This document shows positions 54,588-64,000 of a stretch of DNA of 64,000 nucleotides, one piece after another. Origin of the DNA: Tethya wilhelma (taxonomy: Eukaryota > Porifera > Demospongiae > Tethyida > Tethyidae); assembly GCA_964030475.1 (NCBI GenBank), contig CAXIPT010000002.1:1977191-2041190 (forward strand). Direction: 5' to 3'. A program made the translations under genes and the position numbers. Each line of letters opens with the position of its first letter. The first letter of the stretch is position 1. Under the pieces are notes generated by a model. That model did not search any database. It saw only the letters and a list, made by a program, of their open reading frames with translations, and was not told the DNA's origin.

Positions 54588-55095
54588 TTGTTCTCATTTT
54601 TCCATAATTCTACAAATCACAATTGAGTTGGAGTGTGTAGCTAGCTACTGAGCTAGTAGTCTGGCAAGCCAGATTGTGGCTGGCTGCTGATCATCAAGTA
54701 AGTTGTGTAGCCTGCTTGATACTGAAGTGAAACACACATCTCAGTCATTGGAGGCAGAAGCTGTATCATAAGATTTACTTGCCTTTCTATATGTTATGAT
54801 AATCTAAGTCCTGATTCGTCTCTTAAGAAGAGCATACAAAATACTTCCAGGCAACTTCAGTGCATTTAATTCCAAATAACGCACACGTTTGTGTGTGGAA
54901 AGGGTCATCAATTCGAATTTTCTAGAAGCTAATGAATTATGCATGAGTATAGAAATTAATGGCGGCCATATGGAGGAGGCGCTTTTCGTCTTGTATCTAG
55001 CTACTCAATGAGAGGCGCTAAAAACCGATGGCAAAAGCGACTGTACCTGAAGAAACCAAGTTCGTTCGTTCAAGAATCAGCTTCTAAAAGTGAAC
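54588..55095. other. Spacer module of a repeat composite
   Basis: It contains TGTGTAGCCTGCTTGATACT and ACACACATCTCAGTCATTGG, also found in the same relative place at 19310-19345. It links the family B MITE and the family C repeat. No gene. Confidence 0.5.
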
Positions 55096-55309
55096 ATTAG
55101 CGATGTTTTTAGGCCATGTTTTAGAAAGAGAAAGAGCTAAATAGTAGCTTAAGAAGCCTTTTAGTGCCACCCGCTCAGTTTTTGCAGTTATTCGCGTGAA
55201 TATTTTTATTGCGCTAATGGGCCATCCGTGCCATTCCTGTGTACCCAGTACTAGTACTACCGTACTGGCAAGAGTGCATAATCAGAGAGCATCGAACTTC
55301 ATTTTACGC
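55096..55309 (+). repeat. Repeat family C, copy 3
   Basis: It matches 19362-19553 including TTTTTAGGCCATGTTTTAG, AAGCCTTTTAGTGCCA and CCCAGTACTAGTACTACCGT. A separate inverted-repeat element begins just after it. Confidence 0.8.
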
Positions 55310-55582
55310 TGCACAAAATGTGTGCGGAAAGTAACGTGACAATACATAAGGCGCACGTGATAAATATTATGGTTATTAAAGGCTAATAAAAATGCCCAAA
55401 ACAGTTCTAACAGATAAACTATGGTTCTAAAGCGTGGACAGCCATGTTCTGTACGTGTTCTGTACGTAAATTTAAATAGCGTAAACTCATTATTACTGGA
55501 CTGAATAACATTTAATAACCACAATATTCATCACGTGCGCCTTACGTATTATTACGTTACTTTCCGCACACATTTTGTGCAG
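55310..55582. mobile_element. MITE with ~70-bp inverted arms (CTGCACAAAATGTGTGCGG)
   Basis: The left arm CTGCACAAAATGTGTGCGGA continues through AGTAACGTGACAATACATAA to GATAAATATTATGG. The right arm is its imperfect complement ending at 55582. The middle contains repeated CTGTACGTGTTCTGTACGT. No target duplication is clear. Confidence 0.8.
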
Positions 55583-55702
55583 GATCGATACTCTCTTCTC
55601 TTCCCTGATTATGTACTGGGAATAAGTAGAAGCACCATAATTATGGCATACAAAAATAATCACAGTACAAGAGACAAGAAGATAAAAAGAACTATTTCTT
55701 GA

Positions 55703-55876
55703 CTATAGAGGAAGGTCAGCACAACTTAAACATTGAGGGTTCTGATCCTTACCTGAAAAAGACTGTTCAACACCAGGGTTCAAATCCAGCAATTTTTCAA
55801 TTGTGTCCCCACAGGAGTGATCTTTTATTTCAACATCTTCAAATTCATCTCCAAGTTCTAATTCCACTATTGACAT
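55703..55876 (-). CDS. Small acidic ORF, possibly a first exon
   Basis: ATG at 55876 starts MSIVELELGDEFEDVEIKDH and continues to IEKLLDLNPGVEQSFS. GTAAGG there could be a splice donor; read through, the frame stops at TAG 55703-55705 after CADLPL (57 codons). The acidic, helix-prone start resembles N-termini of repetitive proteins in such genomes, but I cannot assign it. Confidence 0.3.
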   Translation of the reverse strand: MSIVELELGDEFEDVEIKDHSCGDTIEKLLDLNPGVEQSFSGKDQNPQCLSCADLPL

Positions 55877-55981
55877 AATACTTCAAAAACTTCCCAAATG
55901 ATTGCGTAACTTCAACACTCGTCAACCTTATCTACAGTATCCTTATTATTGCCCACCTCAGTACTATGAACGGAATAACCA

Positions 55982-56437
55982 GTGTCTTCAGACCACTCAG
56001 GAATTAACACGAGGCGGGTTATATGGGAAACAATGAATCATATTGGATTGGCCTTATTGGCATTCCATATGGAGAGTGTGTTGACTGGAGTAAACTTGAT
56101 ATCAATTAAGGTTGAGGAGTGTGATGGGTGCTCCATGATGTTTCAAGAAGAGAGCGAGGGGTCGCGAAGTATCATTACGAATATTACTGGAGTATGTGCT
56201 CCAGCACTGGAAGTCCAAGTATCAACTTGCCTATGCATTTATAGGTGGAAGCACATTAAAATTGTGATGTGTGCGGTGAGTGCTCAAAGGGGTGCTCTGT
56301 GTATAAGTAAGAGGAGTGCTACACAAAATAATGTGAGCAGTCAGGGGTACGTATACGTGCTTTATGAAGGGAATGTGAGATGTACATGTGTAGATATTAC
56401 CCTTTGTGTTTTGAGTATATACTCTGTACAACCATAG
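55982..56437 (+). other. Unassigned open frame
   Basis: An open stretch with an internal ATG near 56032 (MNHIGLALLAFHMESVL). No domain, signal or splice pattern is convincing. It may be chance. Confidence 0.15.
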
Positions 56438-56531
56438 ACTGATTGTATTTTCAATGTACATGATCAGTGTGTAAATTGTGAAAATGAAAGTGTAAAAGTA
56501 GCATGTATCCAAACTTCCTAACACTAGTTAA

Positions 56532-56790
56532 ACAAGTACAAAAAACATTAGAAATGTAATGCAAACATACAGATGGTCAAATCGTAAAAAAGTGAGCAAA
56601 CAAGATAGGAATGGTTGTTAGATTGAGCGAATTCATTTCACTGTGTCACAGTATATTATGTTCATATCCCTACTGAACTCAATGACATTGTAGACACAGG
56701 AATGAACTTGCTCAATCTAACAACCATTCCTTTCTTGTTTACTCATTTTTTTACGATTTGGCCATTCCTATGTTTCCATTGCAAGCACTT
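56532..56790. mobile_element. Foldback MITE family B, copy 4
   Basis: It opens ACAAGTACAAAAAACATTAG. Arms include AGGAATGGTTGTTAGATTGA and TCAATCTAACAACCATTCCT. The core TCATATCCCTACTGA is shared with the 61588 copy, defining a subfamily distinct from copies 2 and 3. Confidence 0.8.
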
Positions 56791-57615
56791 CTAATCTGTC
56801 AAGTAGTGTTAGTGATGAATACCCAAGGCAAGGGACTTACTTCGTCCACCATCTCCATGTCATAATGCCACGTAGGTACTTGAAATTAGCATGCTTATTA
56901 ACGTGGTAAGGAGTCTATCATTATTAGAATTTTATGAAGAAGAAGGAGAAAGTAAGAGCTTTAGTTTGGTACCTCAGCAATAGTTTTAGGTCACATTATA
57001 TATAGCTTTTTGGTTCCAGTGGGGGATACAGGATTGTACAGAGGGGATATCTTAGTAGCGTGCACACAAAGTGCGCAAAAATTTTGCAATATCCACGCCC
57101 ACTTCCGGAAAAATTCAGTACTACTCTACTACAGTTCAACAAGCTAAGACCATAATAGTGGCTGAAGAAATACAAGTTGACCTCAGAAATGAGTGTTGTT
57201 AAACCACTTCATGCACAGTGGCTAGTCATGACAGCAACTAAGCTTGGAGATCTATATGAAAACCACCAGTTACGAGAAACCACATGTTGTCATCATCATA
57301 AAATTATATCCTGGATACTATTTGCCTATAGTGCATATATATGAAGCTGATTCTCAGAGCACACACCCGATCGACTCCCCCTACTAGTACGAGACTCAGT
57401 GTAGCAACAAACATGCATGCACTCTTTGAACATTATGTTGATGATAATTATGCCAAACTCCTGTTTAGGCCTGTGGGCAGTGCAAGCAATGAAGATCAAA
57501 TGACAAGAGACAAGAAACACAGCACAGGAAATGCATATTCAGCCTAGTATCTGTAGGTCTATAGATGTATAATTTCCTCCGAAATTATAATTACGTTTTG
57601 TAATTAATAATTATT
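56791..57615. other. No supportable gene
   Basis: AT-rich. The overlapping frames at 57326-57547 show no recognisable features. Confidence 0.4.
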
Positions 57616-58012
57616 ACAAGTAGTAAAAATTTTGAAAAAATAAGTAGTGTAGGAATGGGCAGTGCGGTAAAAAGTATTGGAACAAGGTAGGGTCTCAGTT
57701 TCGGCACATGACTACTTCATTTTTATTTTTTAACCCTCATAATATATGGATTTTTCAGTGTTGTGTTGCAATAATCTGTACACTATAATACCATAGCTTA
57801 CCATAATTATTGCATTGGTTCACTATTATAATAATTATTTGGCTAAGCAATGGAGTAAACTATACTAGACAGGTATATAACCTGCTGGCCAAGAGTTGGG
57901 CATAAAAATGAAGTAGTCATGTGCCGAAACTGAGACCCTACCTTGTTCCAATACTTTTTACCGCACTGCCCATTCCTACACTACTTATTTTTTCAAAATT
58001 TTTACTACTTGT
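57616..58012. mobile_element. Foldback MITE family A, full copy 2
   Basis: Long arms run ACAAGTAGTAAAAATTTTG to CATGACTACTTCATTTTTAT, with an almost perfect inverse at the other side. The arms are more alike within this copy than to copy 1. Confidence 0.9.
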
Positions 58013-58242
58013 TCACTCACTTTTTTCAACACTACAGTGTGGAGACTATTAGAGACTGGTTAGTCCCTACAAAAAGCTTGAGTCTCAGCTACATGCACTT
58101 CATTATGCTAGAGGCTAGTGCGCATGCGCATAATAATGCCACGTGGATAATGACCTTTGAACTCTACCTACAAAGATGGCTGCATTGTAGCACATGAGTT
58201 TATACACTAAGTTTCAAAGCTTTCTAGTTTTTGTTCAGGCCT
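58013..58242 (-). repeat. Flank module of foldback composite, copy 2
   Basis: This is the reverse complement of 24121-24353: TCACTCACTTTTTTCAACAC, CGCATGCGCATAATAATG and CTAGTTTTTGTTCAGGCCT all match. It adjoins the family A MITE on the equivalent side. Confidence 0.85.
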
Positions 58243-59183
58243 ATTTATGATATAAAGGAACGTACTACCCAAGAAAAGAACTTACTTTGTGGCGTCAAAG
58301 TTGGCTCAACACTTTCTGGTTCTCTGGAAATCGTTTTCAAGTAAGTCAGTTAGAAGGAAGTAAGTAAGTTCGGAGAACAAAATTGCACTAATGTGGCTTC
58401 TCGCAAGCGATCTCTCTACGAGTGATCAGAAAAGTTTCGGCAAAGTTTAAGCCTTCCATGCAGTTGGTTTTCTGTAAAGGAGAGCCTCTGAGCAAGTTTG
58501 AAGCCTCTACTTTGTGTTTTTAGATTTTTATGGCGATAAATATTTTATATTGTGTCTATGGGACAGTCGGCCCATTCCTACTATACGTACTACCGTACGT
58601 ATGATGTACATGCAACAGAACATGATTGTGTACATAATATGACAAATTAAAGCAGCAAACTCGATCTCTCAGCTAATTTGATACTTAAACAACAAAGTTT
58701 ATTATTTTTAAATTTTATGTGAGGCTCACTAAGGTTTGGCTTAACAGGAATCTGAGTTTATTTTTGGGCCTAAAGTTGATTGTTCCTGAATTTTAGCAAA
58801 ATTAGTAACTAATGATCAATTAGTACACATTATAGTAACTGAGTTAAGCCACAAATACATATTTCCTTGACCAGCTCATTCTTCAGGGTTCACCTTTTTT
58901 GGAAATTCAAGTTCCCTGCAAAGTGAGGAAAGAATAGTGTTGTTATAATGCTGCATCATAATAGGCTTTTTACTCCTTATGGATAAATTAAATATACATT
59001 CATAACAACACAGTTAATAGTTTAAGTACAGAGGGGATTGCAAAATGTGCGCTACTATAATTAGAAATCATGTGGATAACGTTGATTGCTGCCTGACAAG
59101 CATTTTCTTGTGTATATATTTCTGTAGATCAGTAGAAAAGATCACTGACAGTGCAATTTAACTTGTACTTGTGCAACCTCCAC
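58243..59183. other. No firm gene
   Basis: A minus-strand donor GTAAGT near 58280 follows an open segment reading REPESVEPTLTPQ, which might be a small exon, but no start or partner exon is visible. The remainder is AT-rich. Confidence 0.35.
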
Positions 59184-59982
59184 TGTAGCCTCGTTCCCAG
59201 GCTCCCTCTCTGTGAGTCCACACCCACCAGAAATTAAACGTGAGAGATATAAGGAAAGAGGGAATCTAAAATCTTGTGGTATAGAAGGGTGATTAGTGCG
59301 TGGGCACGGCGATTGATATCTTAGCCTGCCCATGCTTTAAATTGGAGTTCAACTGAGTTGAACAGTGGAAAATAAATGGTATTTGTAACAGAAACAACAA
59401 GCGGATGGCAGTAAGAGTATTGAAGTCTTCATCAAACTGTCCCATAAAATTAGTATTGACAATCTAGCAACTTGAATGCTTGTGTGAGCCTGATTTTCTA
59501 TCAAGTATTGGTAGTGTAGAGCATCAATAAGTACTCTGTTACTCAGTTAGTATAGAGTGTTGATAGACAATATAAGACTACTAGCAACTAGCTTTCTTTG
59601 TAGCTGCTCGTAGCGCTTAGTGATCGCGAATCTTGATTCTTGCACAGAACAAAGAGTTCAACATCATTAATCTAATCGGCATGCCCATGCATTTATATTC
59701 TTTAGCAACAATTAATTGACGTCATGCAAGTGATTTTTGATACTATATAGGCTCCCTCCAGAGGAGGTACGATACGATCAAGTGCCCCTTTGCTGAGTTG
59801 GCAAACGGGTGCACGTGATCAACTCTCATTGTGAAGTATTGCGGTCATATGATTGGAATGTAATTAACAGACTTTTCCAGCTCAGCAAAGGCGCACTTGT
59901 GTTGTACCTCCTCTGGCTCTCTCTCTCTCCTTGCACACTTCCACTTCATTTCCAGAGAGGGAGCCTGGGAACAAGGCTACCT
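59184..59982. mobile_element. TIR element adjoining the deaminase gene, with nested foldback
   Basis: GTAGCCTCGTTCCCAGGCTC at 59184 and its inverse GAGCCTGGGAACAAGGCTAC at the right end delimit about 800 bp. Inside, 59756-59918 is a second, smaller palindromic element with ends CCAGAGGAGGTAC / GTACCTCCTCTGG and inner pair GCCCCTTTGCTGAG / CTCAGCAAAGGCGC. No coding sequence. The right end lies less than 20 bp from the deaminase stop codon. Confidence 0.65.
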
Positions 59983-59999
59983 CCACTGGTCTAAGGGAC

Positions 60000-60983
60000 T
60001 TACGTAGTACACGCTTCTTTGAGCTTCTTCAACTTCCTTTGTCTACTTTTTCGATTCCTAGTATTGATGATTGCTTCTGCAAAATCATTTGCAGCTGACA
60101 AATCTGTAGTGATATCGTCGATATTATCTTTAGTTTTTTCTTCAACACCGGTTAGTTCTGCATTACATGGAGAATTGCGATCGATCCCTGAGACTTGTTT
60201 GAAAATATTCCAGTCCCAGACTTTCAGTTCAAATTTAGTTGCTAAGTAAGCCAAGCACTTCTTGTAACGATATCGCAACTGCTTTTGTTCCTCTGTATAA
60301 CTAATATCTTTATCACTGTCAAAATAGTTGATCCTATTTTTTTTGTCCACGTATCCTTTCCCAATGTAAATAGTAATCTGCCGAGGTGGGAGTTGCCGGC
60401 TTTTATAAAATTCAATTAGATTGATCACACATTCAACACATGGTGACCAACCAGACCAGTAACTTGTGATTCCAGTTCCACAGTTGTCAATGAGTTTCAT
60501 TTCAGAATCAGATCTTCCTCGTGCACACATTCCATCACATCCTGATTCAAAGAAATCTCCTTTACATCTTGCTTGATCTGTATCAACATATGCATACGAT
60601 GCTTCATAGTTAGGTCTTGCAATACTCTGGATAAGCTTTTGTAATTTATAGCTCCTGAGTGCCCTGCCTCCTGCATGTTGAGAATTGCATAGAGTATTTG
60701 TCACTAATTTTGGCCGATCTTGAAAATTGTATTGATTATTTTGATGTTTTGATCTTTTTTTATGTTTAGATTGCCCTCGTTTTCCTTTTTTTCGAGGTTG
60801 CATCACAGCTGTATTATCTCCCATCAATTCTTCCATCATTGTTGCCAGTATTTCAGTTTCCAATTTACTCTTCTCTTGGATTTGGAGCATATTATTATCA
60901 CTATAGGGATGTGCATCTACAACCGATGCTATCACTACAATGACCACTGTCATCAACAGCATTACCACAGACACTGCTTTCAT
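60000..60983 (-). CDS. Secreted AID/APOBEC-like cytidine deaminase
   Basis: An intact 327-codon ORF starts at ATG 60983. Residues 1-24 (MKAVSVVMLLMTVVIVVIAS...) are a strong signal peptide or anchor. A basic stretch (RKKGKRGQSKHKKRSKH) covers 64-80. The deaminase fold spans about 112-257: strand ASYAYV, D159-S160-E161 in helix SEMKLIDNC, then TSYWSGWSPCVEC with P181-C182-x2-C185. Next come strand QITIYIGKGY, helix EEQKQLRYRYKKCLAYLATK and strand ELKVWDW. SGWSPCxxC is the hallmark of AID/APOBEC proteins, which deaminate cytosine in nucleic acid. Secreted relatives (SNADs) are reported in several metazoans. The first zinc ligand, normally His, is Asp here. A TATA-like TATAATATACC lies 41-51 bp upstream. 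The stop overlaps GTAAGT, so another exon cannot be excluded. Confidence 0.8.
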   Translation of the reverse strand: MKAVSVVMLLMTVVIVVIASVVDAHPYSDNNMLQIQEKSKLETEILATMMEELMGDNTAVMQPRKKGKRGQSKHKKRSKHQNNQYNFQDRPKLVTNTLCNSQHAGGRALRSYKLQKLIQSIARPNYEASYAYVDTDQARCKGDFFESGCDGMCARGRSDSEMKLIDNCGTGITSYWSGWSPCVECVINLIEFYKSRQLPPRQITIYIGKGYVDKKNRINYFDSDKDISYTEEQKQLRYRYKKCLAYLATKFELKVWDWNIFKQVSGIDRNSPCNAELTGVEEKTKDNIDDITTDLSAANDFAEAIINTRNRKSRQRKLKKLKEACTT

Positions 60984-61022
60984 CGTTGTACAACAATCGT
61001 ATTCCAGTCTGAATTTACTTCT

Positions 61023-61034
61023 GGTATATTATAA
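61023..61034 (-). promoter_or_regulatory. TATA-like element upstream of deaminase
   Basis: On the minus strand TATAATATACC stands about 41-51 bp before the ATG at 60983, compatible with transcription starting shortly before the ATG. Sequence resemblance only; AT-rich surroundings make a chance match possible. Confidence 0.3.
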
Positions 61035-61587
61035 GTGATTCTGTTATACCGTTTGAAGTTGTTGCTTGTTAGTGAGTGGTCTACTTCGGGCAGTTAAAAT
61101 GTTTGCTATTGTCATTATAAACACAATGGTTCTTTTATGCGCTGTTCTTAGCATCGCCACATGCCTTACGTATTAGCTTAGATTCCGTATAATATTACAA
61201 TACATTGATGGAATTGTTATAGACTGCTTTTGAGAAGTGCAATATTATAGGGTAAGCACATTACCTTAGTTTTATAATCATATCACACTGACGATCATAA
61301 TTATTATTGCTACTTTGATCTTTATGCAAACTGCAACACAGCAGTGAAACATAAGCTGTAACAGTTTTAGTTATTACAAATGATAATCTACTGTTTCATA
61401 AGGTAGTGTAACTAAAGCTACTGTTTTTGTTTTTGATATTAGTTACACTGATGATCATAATTGTACACAGACAGCTACACATCATCAGTATATTGTTTTG
61501 GTTTGATTATAGTGTTTCGCAGAGTATCATAACAGTTCTTCACACAACCTCTCATATGCAGGTGATCCTTAAAATCAATCGATAAAG
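61035..61587. other. Intergenic, no supportable gene
   Basis: AT-rich upstream region of the deaminase, with near-repeats such as ACTGACGATCATAAT (61290) and ACTGATGATCATAAT (61447). Nothing coding. Confidence 0.4.
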
Positions 61588-61803
61588 ACAAGTACGTACA
61601 GAAAACATTATTCAAATTTAAGAATGGCCAAATCATAAAAACGAAGCAAACAAGATATAAGACACTGAATGATTGGCAGTTGATTGAGCGAGGAGTTCAC
61701 TATTTAGCTACTACCTATGTCCATATCCCTACTGAGCTCAATGACATTGTAGACACAGGAATTAAGTTGCTCAATCTTAAAATCATTCCTTTTTTTTTTT
61801 GAA
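61588..61803. mobile_element. Foldback MITE family B, copy 5
   Basis: ACAAGTACGTACAGAAAACA, GGCCAAATCATAAAAACGAA and TCCATATCCCTACTGAGCTC match the 56532 copy. The right arm ends in a T-run (61790-61800). Confidence 0.7.
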
Positions 61804-62323
61804 TAATTGTATACAACGGAATTTAGAGCAGAGAACTTGCCAACACTATAGTCACTGACTGCTGCCATACATGCACCCCTTTAAACAGCTGAAAATCTAA
61901 ATCCCCATGATTTATGTCAATTAAAATAATTATATTATGTATGTCTTGTTAGCTTTCCCTACTGGGAACACAGAGAAGGAACAAGAGAACTTGCATGCAT
62001 ATGGGACACTGCAATACTGAGATTCCAAATAGTGCACACTTGAATATGGAAAGGATTATTAGCAGTGTTGTTTTGGTTTAGCATTGAAGGTAATATATAG
62101 TAGGAGATCGTGCACACCACACAATTTTAGTTAGTTATTAGTTTCTATACAACAAGTGTTGATGTAAGTGATATAGTTTTTAGTTAACAACAGGCTCGAT
62201 CATAGTGAGAGAAAACTAGTTGACAGTGTAAACAGATAATATACATAATTTCAGTATGATAATTACAAAGAAACAGTTGCTGTTCATTGCTAGATTCTAA
62301 AGAATCCCCATTATATCACAATT
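61804..62323. other. Intergenic, no supportable gene
   Basis: AT-rich 3' flank of the third hAT pseudogene. Its terminal repeat may lie here but is not recognised. Confidence 0.4.
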
Positions 62324-63594
62324 TTACTGATAATGTTTATTCTTCTTTAGCAAAACTTCATCTTCTAGATTCTTATCTGAAAGTCTGTTGCGTTTCCCAG
62401 CCGTCGAATCTCCTGCAGCTGAAAACACACGTTCTGCTGTTGCAGATGATGCTGGAACACAAAAAGCTAATGAAGCAAGCAGAGGATAGTTCTTGTCTTG
62501 ATCTATCCTGTAATTCAGCTCAGTATGAAAGCTCTGGAAGTACCTTTCCATTTCTGCCTTTCCAGGTGGAAGAGATGAAGTAATTTTCATCCCTTCTTTG
62601 CGCTTAGCTTCCATAAGACGGTTTAAAGTGGTGAAACCGTTTTACCGGAGGTTCTTCTTCTTCATGTGGTGGTGATGCTTCTGCTTCACTCTGGCTAGAG
62701 CTGCTCTCTGCTTGGTGATTCGATCTATGCTTCAAAAGCTTACAAATCTCTCCTTTGGCACTCTCTATCTGTGGACCACCTAAAGCAAGTCTGTATCGTG
62801 GATCAAGTGCAGTTGCTACAAAATTGTAGTTTGGATCACTATAGGGTCGGTAAATCGGTGAAATCGATGCTTCATTTCTGGGAGCAATGTTGCAGCTGCA
62901 GGTGATAGCTCTTTTTGCTTTTTACACTCCTCAAGATGCAATGTCAATTTGAGAATTGAGGGCACAACACAGGAAGGTCTACCCTTTCAACTAGGGTAGT
63001 AGCAACAGCGAATGGTTGGAGATAATTCCAGTGATTTCCACTCACTTGCAACGAGATTGTCCCATTTCAACTCTTCCAATACACGGGTCAGCGATGCACG
63101 CACTTCTAGCAATCTGGTGATCATCAAAAATGTTGGGCTCCATCTAGTGGGACAGTCCTTGGTGAGTTTCTTACGACAGAGCTCGATCAACATCTCAGTT
63201 ACTGTAGCTTTTGTTGAAAAATTTACTTTACGTACGATAGAGTGAGCATGACTAATTGTCCCTGTGAACATTTCAACTTGATTGAACTTGTTGACAACAA
63301 GTTGCAACGTATGTGCATAACAAGGAATATGATTGAGGGAGCGAAATGAGCACTCTTGGTCGATTTCTTTCAAGTCAAACTCTCCAGTTAAACCCATCTT
63401 CAATATGTTCTTCATAATCCTCCTCTTTTGATTCATCTGGATCCTCAACTCTCTCACTCGAATGCTGCCACAATGTTACTACCATTGTCTGTGACGGATG
63501 CCAGCACTTTGACAGAGTCAATATCCCAATCAGACAAAACATTGTCAACCACCTCCCGAATGTAATGCCCAGTATGAGCTTCGGTCATACTTAA
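62324..63594 (-). pseudogene. hAT transposase 3 (ZBED/Tam3-like), central and C-terminal part
   Basis: Reading down the minus strand: SMTEAHTGHYIREVVDNV and VTDNGSNIVAAF (second catalytic Asp), then after a break IPCYAHTLQLVVNKF, DCPTRWSPTFLMITRLLEV and SDPNYNFVATALDPRYRL. An acidic linker SEAEASPPHEEEEPPVKR precedes the dimerisation block YPLLASLAFCVPASSATAER, VFSAAGDST and KNLEDEVLLKKN, with the catalytic Glu in ATAERVFS. At least three frame breaks occur (about 63470, 62990 and 62640). The N-terminus with the BED finger and first Asp is missing; DIRS-like sequence lies there instead. It is unrelated in detail to hAT elements 1 and 2. Confidence 0.85.
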
Positions 63595-64000
63595 TAATGA
63601 CGGGAATCAATTCTTTTAAGAGCTATCCCTTTCCTTCAGAGAGTCTGACCATTGTAGTTGAAACCACTTAGTCTCTAGCCATGCCCCATATCCCCATGAG
63701 CCTGATGAATCTGAGGTTACTGTGATCTCTGGTGTGTCCTTGGGGGCAATAATTGCTACTCCATTCCACGCTGTGGAGAATGTCTTCCACCACATCATGT
63801 CCGATCAAAAGTCAGCATTAAGGCGTATATGATGGTGGGGCAGCTTAGCGCTACGCTTAGCAGGGATATCGCTCGTCGCAGAAAGGATCTCCCTGGTGGG
63901 ATGACTTTGCATGCGTGCTGCAGTGTCCCAATGAGCGCCCTATACGTGTGCAAGCTTTGCAATTTAACCATGCTGTTACCATTTCTATTAGGCGGGCTAG
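63595..64000 (-). pseudogene. DIRS-like RT/RNase H fragment, runs off the window
   Basis: Minus-strand translations with frame breaks give LRRLIEMVTAW-like sequence, SLIGTLQHACKVIPPGRSF, then MMWWKTFSTAWNGVAI, ITVTSDSSGSWGYGAWLE and WFQLQWSD. A one-base shift leads to KELIPVI. The SDSSGSWGYGA segment is the RNase H start typical of DIRS polymerases. This covers the part lost from copy B at 38.7 kb, though I cannot say the family is the same. It ends abruptly at about 63594, where hAT 3 sequence begins. Confidence 0.75.

Noticed and set aside
55982..56437. 151-codon plus-strand frame as a gene
   Set aside because: No ATG at the frame start, no domain, no splice signals, and it overlaps an equally open antisense frame.

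Overview
The window looks like repeat-rich, AT-rich nuclear DNA from a metazoan. My best guess is a demosponge or another early-branching marine invertebrate. That is inferred from the mix of elements: BEL/Pao and DIRS retroelements, an OTU-bearing Helitron with Lys-rich N-terminal repeats, zinc-finger hAT transposases and many foldback MITEs. It also rests on short-intron host exons (WW and BEN domains) and a secreted AID/APOBEC-type deaminase. I saw no bacterial gene organisation, rRNA, tRNA or CRISPR array, although I could not run a structural RNA search.

Layout. 1-2.9 kb: no supportable gene. 2.9-5.9 kb: a foldback MITE with a 9-bp target duplication, then a decayed transposon made of an accessory gene (+) convergent with an IS630/Tc1-type DDE transposase (-). 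6.6 kb: one host-like terminal exon. 7.3-12.9 kb (-): a decayed multidomain mobile gene carrying zinc fingers, a WHGTTVQ region, an FEN/XPG-like nuclease and a CXC domain. 14.4-16.5 kb: a truncated DIRS-like element. 16.9-24.8 kb: candidate host exons, a LINE fragment, a perfect 70-bp palindrome and MITEs with TTAA and TAA duplications; one of these carries a 115-codon frame. 25.7-28.1 kb: a WW-domain frame whose end is antisense hAT sequence, then a two-exon BEN-domain gene. 29-32.3 kb: zinc-finger, DUF3504-like and BEL/Pao fragments and a Gly/His-rich exon.

33.9-44.7 kb: one large decayed Helitron (-). Its order is Lys-rich repeats, DUF6570-like, HUH Rep, Pif1 helicase and OTU protease. It is split by a nested 4.5-kb DIRS-like element (+) that has lost its reverse-transcriptase core but keeps gag, an RNase H remnant and a tyrosine recombinase. 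45.1-48.4 kb: a nearly complete hAT element (-) with one intron and one nonsense codon. 50.4-53.4 kb: an orphan membrane ORF running into a second hAT element, which is cut off at an N and followed by a SCAN-like gag fragment. 53.8-59.98 kb: repeated MITEs. 60.0-61.0 kb (-): an intact, signal-peptide-bearing AID/APOBEC-like deaminase ORF, the most interesting gene here. 62.3-64 kb (-): a third hAT pseudogene abutting a DIRS reverse transcriptase/RNase H fragment that leaves the window.

Most coding capacity is therefore transposable and decayed, and elements are nested or fused in several places. Five isolated N characters occur, mostly where homology breaks abruptly, so some junctions may be assembly joins. 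Only the deaminase, the BEN exons, the WW frame and a few short exons look like possible host genes.
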